From: Bacteroidota bacterium
GTDB taxonomy: Bacteria; Bacteroidota; Bacteroidia; Chitinophagales; Chitinophagaceae
Length of the DNA stretch: 5,003 bases
Assembly (NCBI GenBank): GCA_023423285.1
Contig: JAFAFV010000066.1
Span: 1-5,003 of the forward strand
Direction: 5' to 3'
Within the stretch, counting starts at the first letter, position 1; every line of letters starts with the position of its first letter. The notes beneath the pieces are model-generated. The model did not search any database and was not told the origin of the DNA. It saw nothing but the letters and a program-made list of their open reading frames with translations. A program made the translations under genes and the position numbers. Shown here piece by piece: positions 1 through 5,003 of this stretch.

Positions 1-206
1 TCAGCATTCAAAAAGAAGAACAATTCATTCGTATCAGTATTGAAGACGACGGCAGCGGCTTTGATATTGATAAAGTGAGGAAGGGCATGGGCCTTTCAAA
101 CATTCAGAGGCGAGCAGCCATTTTAAATGGTAGCGCATCTTACCGCACGGCAGAAAATAAAGGCACTGCCATTACCATTACAATTCCAGAAAATAAACAT
201 CTATGA
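1..206 (+). CDS. Sensor histidine kinase, C-terminal part (HATPase domain), 5' end outside window
   Basis: This is the tail of a two-component sensor kinase. The first complete codon is at position 3, and 67 residues precede the TGA at 204-206. The fragment holds the ATP-binding end of a HATPase_c domain. The G1 box DDGSGF is at fragment residues 15-20, followed by the G2 box GMGLSNI at 28-34 and an arginine-rich helix (QRRAAILNG). A KGTA turn at 53-56 and the closing beta strand (ITITIP) come last. This pattern, together with a NarL-type partner, fits the HisKA_3/HPK7-like kinases that phosphorylate LuxR-type regulators. The dimerisation/phosphoacceptor and sensor parts lie outside the window, so the stimulus and membrane topology cannot be read. 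The stop overlaps the regulator start by 4 bp, so the two are very likely co-transcribed and translationally coupled as a cognate pair. Confidence 0.93.
   Translation, partial: SIQKEEQFIRISIEDDGSGFDIDKVRKGMGLSNIQRRAAILNGSASYRTAENKGTAITITIPENKHL
203..206 (+). promoter_or_regulatory. ATGA start/stop overlap coupling kinase to response regulator
   Basis: The ATG of the response regulator (203-205) shares bases with the TGA of the kinase (204-206). No Shine-Dalgarno-like purine tract precedes it. Initiation therefore probably depends on ribosomes terminating on the kinase message, as is common for ATGA overlaps. This junction also fixes the regulator start, because the receiver domain begins directly after it (MKIKVGLVDDH). 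Confidence 0.7.
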
Positions 207-688
207 AAATAAAAGTAGGCCTGGTGGATGATCATCAGTTGTTTTTAAAATCGCTCAGCCTCATGCTCGACAGCTTTAAAAATTACGATGTAATATTGGA
301 AGCATCGAACGGTAAAGACCTTGTGGAGAAAATGGCTGGTAGAAGAGAACAGCCGGAAATTATTTTACTTGATGTGAACATGCCGGTGATGAACGGGCCT
401 GAAACTGCAGCCTGGCTTGCTAAAAACCATCCGGATATAAAAGTGGTTGCTCTGTCAATGAACGCTGAGGACAGCGCTATTATAGCGATGTTCAAAGCAG
501 GTTGTTGCGCGTATCTTCTAAAAGATACCCATCCCACCGAACTGGAAAAAGCATTGGATGAAGTGAACAAAAAAGGCTTTTATAATGCTGATGCCGGAAA
601 TATTAACTTTCGGCGCATCTTAATGAAGGCTGACGCTGAGTCTGAACTTGTTTTAACCGAAAAGGAAAAAATATTTTTACAGCATGCC

Positions 689-691
689 TGA
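689..691 (+). other. In-frame TGA inside the LuxR-type HTH of the response regulator
   Basis: The TGA lies in frame between GCC (Ala162) and AGC (Ser164). The flanking protein aligns with the start of a LuxR helix-turn-helix on both sides, with no shift of frame, so this is a substitution and not an indel. TGA is also used as an ordinary stop in this window, by the kinase and by cutC, which argues against a reassigned genetic code. Confidence 0.85.
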
Positions 692-848
692 AGCGAACTT
701 ACCTATAAACAAATAGCCGCCGAAATGAATCTTGCCGAACGTACAATTGACGGCTACCGCGAAACGCTGTTTAGAAAATTTAATGTACAAAGCAGGGTTG
801 GCCTTTGCCTGGAAGCGTTGAGAAAAGGATTGGCAAAACTTTAGTGCG

Positions 849-864
849 ATCAACTCAGGTTGAT
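849..864. terminator. Small hairpin between convergent genes, possible bidirectional terminator
   Basis: ATCAAC at 849-854 pairs perfectly with GTTGAT at 859-864 around a 4-base loop. The hairpin sits 4 bp after the regulator stop (844) and contains the TGA of the convergent cutC gene (855-857) in its loop. Its place between two converging genes suits a shared terminator. However, the stem is short and AT-rich, and neither strand has a proper T run directly after it. It may be a weak terminator or chance. Confidence 0.3.
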
Positions 865-1589
865 AATTCTAAAGCATTTCTAAGTTTTTTTACAGCATCT
901 GCTTTCACAGTGTAATAATGGTTTTCCTCATCGTTTTCAAAAGCAGGCGTTATAAATTCCATTTTGGTTTTGGTCAGATCTCTTAATGAAGTATGAAACT
1001 CTGTGCAGCCAGTGCTTTCAGCCAGTTGCCTGATGTTGGCCGCTCGCACACCACTGCCTGGCATAACGATGATGCGGCCATTGGCCGATTTTTGAAGTTC
1101 AGCAATAATTGGCGCTCCTTCGGGAGCGGTTTTTTGCTGGCCGCTGGTTAAAATTCTTTCGCAACCTATTTTAATAAGTTGTTCCATAGCTTCAAATGGA
1201 TTTCTGCAGCGATCGAACGCGCGGTGAAAAGTAACGCCCAAAGGATAAACGGCTTCTACTATTCTGGAGGTTCGTTTTATATCAATCGTTCCGTCTATGT
1301 TCAAAAATCCAATGACCACACCGTCGGTGCCAATGTCTTTACACATCAAAGCGTCTTTCAGCATGCAGTCAAACTCTTCTTCGGTATAAAAAAAATCGCC
1401 ACCCCGCACGCGAATGATTGGGTATATCTGTACATCAAAATGTTCCCTGCAGGTTTTTATTACGCCGAAAGATTGCGTGGTGCCGCCTTCAACCAAATTA
1501 GCGCAAAGTTCTATCCTGTTAGCGCCACCAGCCGCAGCACTTTTGGTGCTTTCATAATCTGATGTTGCGATTTCTATAATGTAAGCCAT
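855..1589 (-). CDS. cutC: CutC family protein (copper homeostasis protein CutC-like TIM barrel)
   Basis: This 244-residue protein matches the CutC family (PF03932) along its full usual length. Visible family motifs in order are RIELC (25-29), NLVEGGTT (31-38), RGGDFFYTEEEF (62-73), GVVIGFLNIDGTID (90-103), TFHRAFD (120-126), ILTSG (146-150), PEG (156-158), PGSGV (177-181) and EFHTS (197-201). Together they describe a TIM-barrel protein expected in the cytoplasm. The start gives MAYIIEIATSD, which matches the family's beginning; no Shine-Dalgarno sequence is seen. Escherichia coli CutC was linked to copper tolerance, but that role has been disputed and the family's conserved pocket looks enzymatic. 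The gene lies 12 bp downstream of the glycosylasparaginase gene on the same strand, so the two are probably one transcript. No copper export or chaperone gene is nearby. The family call is firm; the biochemical role is uncertain. Confidence 0.93.
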   Translation of the reverse strand: MAYIIEIATSDYESTKSAAAGGANRIELCANLVEGGTTQSFGVIKTCREHFDVQIYPIIRVRGGDFFYTEEEFDCMLKDALMCKDIGTDGVVIGFLNIDGTIDIKRTSRIVEAVYPLGVTFHRAFDRCRNPFEAMEQLIKIGCERILTSGQQKTAPEGAPIIAELQKSANGRIIVMPGSGVRAANIRQLAESTGCTEFHTSLRDLTKTKMEFITPAFENDEENHYYTVKADAVKKLRNALELST

Positions 1590-1601
1590 GGTTATATATT
1601 T

Positions 1602-2636
1602 TTATGAGAACCAGCTATTGGCTGTGACCAGCCTTTCTCCGCTATTCGTTCTTAAAGCATAGGTAAATCCTTTATGTATGGCAAACGCGCCTGGTATGCC
1701 GTGTTTATTGAGTGCTAAAAAAGCTACCTGTATTTTTTTGGCATCATCTCCTTTGATCTTTACTATGCGTTCAATGATTTTTTTACAGGCTTCTTCAGGG
1801 CCAAAACCCTGCCGCATCATTTCGATCACGCTGTGGCTACCGGCAATTCGTATCACATCTTCTCCCTGGCCAGTTGCCGTGCAAGCGCCCACGTTATTGT
1901 CTACATAAAGTCCTGCGCCAATAATGGGTGAATCGCCCAGGCGGCCGCGCATTTTAAAACCCATGCCTGATGTGGAGCAACTGCCGCTTAAATTTCCTTT
2001 TGAATCCATGGCTACCATTCCAATGGTATCGTGGTTCCAATCACCATTACTTAATTGTGCCGGAGTAAAAGGGCCGTGGCGCTTGTTTTCAATATTTTCC
2101 CTGTTAATGGCCGGTTCGTATTTTGATTCTTTCAACCATTTTTTATATTCTTTCTTAGCAGGTTCAGAAAGTTCCTGTGGTTCCAGTGTAAAGCCTTCAG
2201 CCAGGGCAAATTTTTGCGCGCCATCTCCCACCAGCATCACGTGCGGTGTTTTTTCCATGATGCGCCGGGCAACAGATACGGGGTGTTTGATGCGCTCCAA
2301 AAAAGCCACGCTGCCGCAGTTGAACTGGTGATCCATAATGCAGGCATCAAGCGTTACAAACCCGTCCCTGTCAGGATTGGCACCAAGGCCTACGCAGCAA
2401 TCCTGGGACGCCTCAATTACCATAACGCCTTTTTCTACGGCATCTAAAGCGCTGCCTTCTTTGCCTAGTATTTCCCAGGCGCCGCGGTTGGCTTCAATAC
2501 CCTGGTTCCAGGTAGAGATGACGATAGGCCCGCCCGTATGAGGTGTATTGCTTGCAGGGATCTTTTTAGAAATGAGGGTGGAGAACATTCCAATGCCGCT
2601 TATTTGCAAAAATTTTTTCCTGTTAATCATCAGCAT
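1602..2636 (-). CDS. N4-(beta-N-acetylglucosaminyl)-L-asparaginase (glycosylasparaginase), exported
   Basis: This is an Ntn-hydrolase of the asparaginase 2 family (344 residues) that hydrolyses the GlcNAc-Asn bond of free glycoasparagines, releasing aspartate and the aminosugar. The self-cleavage motif NHDTIG is at 201-206. Cleavage before T204 would free the nucleophile and make alpha and beta chains of about 170 and 141 residues, counting the mature protein. Residues known in the Elizabethkingia meningoseptica enzyme recur at matching spacing: W43, T204, T222, R232, D235, T255 and G256. GDSPIIGAGLYVDN (234-247) is typical of the family. The N-terminus (NRKKFLQISGIG, 5-16, then a short hydrophobic stretch) resembles a Tat leader with Lys for the second Arg, which suggests periplasmic export. 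Starts at M1 and M3 are both possible. The gene heads a two-gene unit with cutC. The window shows no glycosidase or SusCD-type genes that would define a full glycan-degradation locus. Confidence 0.93.
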   Translation of the reverse strand: MLMINRKKFLQISGIGMFSTLISKKIPASNTPHTGGPIVISTWNQGIEANRGAWEILGKEGSALDAVEKGVMVIEASQDCCVGLGANPDRDGFVTLDACIMDHQFNCGSVAFLERIKHPVSVARRIMEKTPHVMLVGDGAQKFALAEGFTLEPQELSEPAKKEYKKWLKESKYEPAINRENIENKRHGPFTPAQLSNGDWNHDTIGMVAMDSKGNLSGSCSTSGMGFKMRGRLGDSPIIGAGLYVDNNVGACTATGQGEDVIRIAGSHSVIEMMRQGFGPEEACKKIIERIVKIKGDDAKKIQVAFLALNKHGIPGAFAIHKGFTYALRTNSGERLVTANSWFS

Positions 2637-2854
2637 GAGTTTTACCAGACGAAATTACTGTTTTTATAAGTGCCCAAGATGCCGCTCCTATTGTTTGAAT
2701 ATTTAAAAAGATCAGTGAGCTATTTGCAGCAACTTTTACGTGGAAGCACAATTCTGGTAAAAACCTTCCAGATTTTTTTAAGTATCTGCATTTCTGTATA
2801 AAATGTTTTAAAAATAACATTTACCTTTCAGCATTGTTCGAAATGCCATTACTA
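2637..2854. promoter_or_regulatory. AT-rich divergent intergenic region carrying promoters for both flanking units
   Basis: About 218 bases separate the divergent starts of the asparaginase and dehydrogenase genes, so promoters for both units should lie here. Toward the dehydrogenase, TACCTTTC at 2822-2829 is one base off the Bacteroidota -7 consensus. TATAAAAT at 2797-2804 is a sigma70-like alternative. Neither has a convincing upstream partner. A 65-codon minus-strand reading frame (2623-2820) runs through it, but it overlaps the asparaginase start and has no recognisable domain. I see no riboswitch fold or obvious inverted-repeat operator. Confidence 0.45.
2650..2677 (-). promoter_or_regulatory. 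Possible Bacteroidota-type promoter for the glycosylasparaginase-cutC unit
   Basis: On the minus strand, TAATTTCG (2657 down to 2650) differs at one defined base from the Bacteroidota -7 consensus TAnnTTTG. A TTG (2677-2675) lies 17 bp upstream as a candidate -33 element. Transcription would begin close to 2645, leaving a leader of only about 10 bases before the start at 2636. Such short motifs occur by chance in AT-rich DNA, so this is tentative. Confidence 0.22.
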
Positions 2855-4054
2855 ATGATACAGATTGGGCTCATAAGAGAAGGGAAAATGCCACAGGATA
2901 ACCGGGTGCCGCTTACGCCGGATCAATGTAAATGGCTGCGGCAAAACAGGAGTGATTTACGAGTAATCGTTCAACCTTCTGAAGCGAGGTGTTACAAAAA
3001 CAGTGAATATGAAAGAGCTGGAGTGCAACTGAGCGACGATATGCAGCAGTGCGATATTTTATTAGGCATTAAAGAGGTGCCCAAGGCAGATTTGGTTGCC
3101 GGTAAAACGTACTTGTTCTTTTCACACACCAGAAAAAAACAGCCGCATAACCGGGAGTTACTAAAAACCATTCTTAAAAAAAATATTACGCTTATAGATT
3201 ACGAATGCCTGGAGCATGAAGATGGACAGCGCATTATAGGTTTTGGTTTTTTTGCCGGCATCGTAGGTGCACACAATGGCATGTGGGCTTATAGCAACCG
3301 AACAGGTTTATATAAAATGAAAAGGGTTTATAAACAAAAAAATTTTAAGGAACTCATTCATACTTATTTCGGGTTAAAAATTCCCAACGTAAAAATTGTA
3401 ATTACCGGCAGCGGTCGCGTGGCGCATGGCATTATTGAAATCATGAACCTGATGGGCATTCATGAGGTGGAGCCTGGCGATTACTTGGTGCGGCGCTTTG
3501 CCTACCCGGTTTACACGCAGTTGAAAGGGCAAGATCTCTACATTCACAAAGAAAATGGTAGCTATAGCAGAGATGATTTTCATCAAAACCCGCAAAACTA
3601 TGTGAGCAGGTTTTTGCCCTACGCCTCACAGACTGATATTTTAATGAATGGTGTGTACTGGAATACCTCTATCCCGCGCTTATTTGAAAAAACTGATATT
3701 AACGATAATCGTTTTATCATTCAAACCATCGCTGATGTTTCGGATGATGTGAATGGCTCCATCCCTCTGAATGTTGGCAGCCAAACCATCGAAGACCCTG
3801 TTTATGGTGTAGACAGAACTACGTTTAAAAAAACAAAACCTTATCTTCCGCATTCAATTGACGTAATGGCCGTGGGAAATCTTCCCAACGAACTGCCGCG
3901 CGATGCCAGCCGCTATTTTGGTGAGCAGTTAATCAAGTTTGTGCTGGATGACCTTGTAAAAAAGAATTCGCCGCTCATAGCCCGAGCCACTATTGCCAGC
4001 AGAGGAGCGCTCACAGAAAACTTCTCTTACTTAAATGATTATGTTAATAAATAA
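2855..4054 (+). CDS. Alanine dehydrogenase/saccharopine dehydrogenase (LYS1)-like NAD(P)-dependent oxidoreductase
   Basis: From the ATG at 2855 this encodes 399 residues. The N-terminal AlaDh_PNT-type domain opens with IGLIREGKMPQDNRVPLTP (4-22). It carries LGIKEVP (70-76) and FFSHTRKKQ (88-96). K73 and H91 match in spacing the catalytic Lys/His pair of yeast saccharopine dehydrogenase (K77/H96) and alanine dehydrogenase. A glycine-rich nucleotide-binding turn TGSGRVAHG is at 184-192. TDILMNGVYW (260-269) and ADVSDDVNGSI (293-303) are typical of LYS1-like proteins. The reaction would be an NAD(P)-linked oxidative deamination, or cleavage of an amino acid or saccharopine-like adduct, in the cytoplasm. 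The true substrate cannot be read, and Bacteroidota normally make lysine by the diaminopimelate route. The start at 2855 fits the family N-terminus; in-frame ATG 2843 and TTG 2834 are alternatives. Three bases separate the stop from the next gene, so an operon is likely. Confidence 0.85.
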   Translation: MIQIGLIREGKMPQDNRVPLTPDQCKWLRQNRSDLRVIVQPSEARCYKNSEYERAGVQLSDDMQQCDILLGIKEVPKADLVAGKTYLFFSHTRKKQPHNRELLKTILKKNITLIDYECLEHEDGQRIIGFGFFAGIVGAHNGMWAYSNRTGLYKMKRVYKQKNFKELIHTYFGLKIPNVKIVITGSGRVAHGIIEIMNLMGIHEVEPGDYLVRRFAYPVYTQLKGQDLYIHKENGSYSRDDFHQNPQNYVSRFLPYASQTDILMNGVYWNTSIPRLFEKTDINDNRFIIQTIADVSDDVNGSIPLNVGSQTIEDPVYGVDRTTFKKTKPYLPHSIDVMAVGNLPNELPRDASRYFGEQLIKFVLDDLVKKNSPLIARATIASRGALTENFSYLNDYVNK

Positions 4055-4057
4055 ATT

Positions 4058-4879
4058 ATGAAAACTGAAAACATGAGACGCAACCTTAGTTTTATTTTGA
4101 TCCTTACTCTTATTTTTTCATCATGCGCCCCTAAACATGTTCCTGCAAAAGCAGGCTCTGGCACACTAAAAGTGATGGCTTATAATATTCATCATGCCAA
4201 CCCGCCTTCAAAACCCGGGCTGATTGATGTGGATGCTATTGTAAACGTGCTCAAACGCGAAAGTCCTGACATAGTAGCCCTGCAGGAAGTGGATGTAAAC
4301 GTGAACCGTTCAGGAAACATCAACCAGGCGCGTGAGATTGCTGAAAAAGCCGGATACACCTCATTTCATTTTTCAAAAGCCATTGACTACGACGGCGGCA
4401 ATTACGGCGTAGCGATTTTGTCAAAATTTGCTTTATCAGATATGCAAACGCACCGCCTGCCCACAGATGCTTCCACCAATGGAGAATCCAGGGTGTTGAG
4501 CCTTGCAACGGTGACATTGCCTAACGGTAAAAAAATTAAATTCGGAAGCACACACCTGGATGCACAACGCCCTGACGTGAACCGCCTGCTGCAGGCCCGT
4601 GAGATAAACCGCATTGCTAAAGAAGTATCGTTGCCTATGATCATTGCAGGAGATTTTAACGCCACAGAAAACAGCGAAGTAATCAAGATCATTCAGTCGT
4701 ATTTCCAATTAACTTGCCGCAACTGCGCGCCCACCATTCCGCAGGTAAACCCTAACCGTACCATTGATTTTATTGCTTTTGAACCCGGCAACGCTTTTGA
4801 AGTGCTTTCGCATAAAGTAGTACAGGAGCCTTATGCATCTGATCATTTGCCGGTAATCTCTGAATTACAATTAAAGTAG
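4058..4879 (+). CDS. Endonuclease/exonuclease/phosphatase (EEP) family lipoprotein
   Basis: This 273-residue protein has the metal-dependent EEP (DNase I-like) fold. Conserved positions are N43 (AYNIHH), E77 (LQEVD), Y116 (NYGVAILSK), H166 (STHLD), D199/N201 (AGDFNA), D237 (TIDFIA) and D262/H263 (SDHLPV), so the phosphodiesterase or phosphatase site is complete. The N-terminus is a lipoprotein signal: MRRN, a hydrophobic run, then IFSSC with the lipidated Cys at 23. The protein should therefore be anchored in the cell envelope, and no acidic Bacteroidota surface-export signal follows the Cys. The substrate may be nucleic acid, a sugar phosphate or a lipid head group; the sequence does not decide. 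M1 (4058) is 3 bp after the dehydrogenase stop. M6 (4073) is an equally good start and gives a more typical 17-residue leader. A CxxC (C220, C223) lies before the TIDFIA motif and could form a disulfide. The next gene begins 1 bp after the stop. Confidence 0.9.
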   Translation: MKTENMRRNLSFILILTLIFSSCAPKHVPAKAGSGTLKVMAYNIHHANPPSKPGLIDVDAIVNVLKRESPDIVALQEVDVNVNRSGNINQAREIAEKAGYTSFHFSKAIDYDGGNYGVAILSKFALSDMQTHRLPTDASTNGESRVLSLATVTLPNGKKIKFGSTHLDAQRPDVNRLLQAREINRIAKEVSLPMIIAGDFNATENSEVIKIIQSYFQLTCRNCAPTIPQVNPNRTIDFIAFEPGNAFEVLSHKVVQEPYASDHLPVISELQLK

Positions 4880-4880
4880 A

Positions 4881-5003
4881 ATGACGTCCTACCGTTATTT
4901 CCTTTTCGTATTATTATTTACTTCCCAAATGGCGCTTGCGCAAAAGCCGCCTATGCTCAATACTTATGGTGAATATGTTCAATCGGTAAGGCATCATCCT
5001 GAA
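4881..5003 (+). CDS. N-terminus of a secreted protein with Sec signal peptide, truncated by window end
   Basis: The ATG at 4881 comes one base after the upstream TAG (4877-4879) and opens a frame of 41 codons that runs off the window. Residues 1-21 are a clear Sec signal peptide: a polar start (MTSYRY), a hydrophobic core (FLFVLLF) and the cleavage site ALA before Gln22. No Cys is present at the site, so this is a soluble periplasmic or secreted protein and not a lipoprotein. The mature start contains YGEYVQSVRHHPE. Only 20 mature residues are visible, too few to name a family. A loose resemblance to the N-termini of VanX-type (M15D) D-Ala-D-Ala dipeptidases of Bacteroidota is a guess. The spacing makes it the third gene of the dehydrogenase-EEP unit. 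Confidence 0.8.
   Translation, partial: MTSYRYFLFVLLFTSQMALAQKPPMLNTYGEYVQSVRHHPE

Larger units (their letters stand above)
203..844 (+). pseudogene. NarL/FixJ-family response regulator interrupted by an in-frame TGA at codon 163
   Basis: Residues 1-125 form a complete receiver domain. The acidic pair is D9-D10, the phospho-acceptor Asp is D57 (LLDVNMP), the switch Ser is S85 and the conserved Lys is K107 (YLLKD). After a linker the LuxR helix-turn-helix begins (LTEKEKIFLQHA, 151-162). Codon 163 is then TGA at 689-691. The same frame continues without another stop to TAG at 842-844, encoding SELTYKQIAAEMNLAERTID and an intact recognition helix region ending in LRKGLAKL. Read through, the gene has 213 codons, the usual length for this family. 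As written, translation stops after 162 residues and gives a receiver without a DNA-binding domain. Close Bacteroidota relatives usually have Cys at the interrupted position, so TGC or TGT to TGA is a one-base change. It could be a recent nonsense mutation, a sequencing error or, much less likely, recoding. Family assignment is secure; functional status is not. Confidence 0.85.

Noticed and set aside
203..691. Treating the 162-residue product as a naturally stand-alone receiver
   Set aside because: The stop falls inside the helix-turn-helix after its first helix residues, and the remaining domain is intact in frame. This points to an interruption of a full-length regulator and not to an evolved single-domain protein.
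689..760. Possible SECIS element after the in-frame TGA: TAGCCG (714-719) can pair with CGGCTA (751-756)
   Set aside because: The loop is about 31 bases with no good inner pairing and no compact apical loop at the distance bacterial SECIS elements require. The pairing is likely chance in coding DNA.
1179..1562. 127-codon plus-strand reading frame opposite cutC
   Set aside because: It is a shadow of the clearly real cutC gene on the other strand, with no family resemblance.
1924..2331. 135-codon plus-strand reading frame opposite the glycosylasparaginase
   Set aside because: It is an antisense shadow of a gene with a complete catalytic signature, and its own protein has no recognisable motif.
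2623..2820. 65-codon minus-strand reading frame in the intergenic region
   Set aside because: It overlaps the asparaginase start, has no recognisable domain or signal peptide and covers the expected promoter region. It is most likely a chance open frame.
4402..4708. Minus-strand reading frames opposite the EEP gene
   Set aside because: Several overlapping frames lie antisense to a gene with all catalytic residues in place. None has domain-like sequence.

Overview
The window looks like a chromosomal segment of a Bacteroidota bacterium, probably Chitinophagaceae-like. The reasons are the two-component pair with a Bacteroidota-style LuxR helix-turn-helix, the absence of Shine-Dalgarno sequences before most starts, the moderate to low GC content, and protein sequences that resemble that group. 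This placement is pattern recognition, not a database result.

Layout. (1) Positions 1-844, plus strand: the last 67 codons of a sensor histidine kinase (HATPase domain) overlap by ATGA with a NarL/FixJ response regulator. The regulator reads as a normal 213-codon gene, except that codon 163 is TGA, at a position where close relatives usually carry Cys. The receiver domain is intact and the DNA-binding domain lies behind the stop. (2) Positions 855-2636, minus strand: a two-gene unit running from an exported N4-(beta-N-acetylglucosaminyl)-L-asparaginase (glycosylasparaginase) into a CutC-family protein 12 bp downstream. It converges on the regulator, with a small hairpin between the two stops. 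(3) Positions 2637-2854: an AT-rich divergent intergenic region. (4) Positions 2855-5003, plus strand: a very tightly packed unit of an alanine dehydrogenase/saccharopine dehydrogenase-like NAD(P)-binding enzyme, an endonuclease/exonuclease/phosphatase (EEP) lipoprotein, and the first 41 codons of a protein with a signal peptide. The gaps are 3 bp and 1 bp.

Functional reading. The asparaginase has every catalytic residue of the glycosylasparaginase family, so a role in cutting the GlcNAc-Asn link of N-glycopeptides is well supported. Its pairing with CutC suggests that CutC may serve a metabolic role here rather than copper handling. The right-hand unit joins a cytoplasmic amino-acid-type oxidoreductase to two exported proteins, and its shared purpose is not evident. 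I see no mobile element, CRISPR array, tRNA, rRNA or clearly novel system. The best candidate for a second look is the in-frame TGA in the response regulator.
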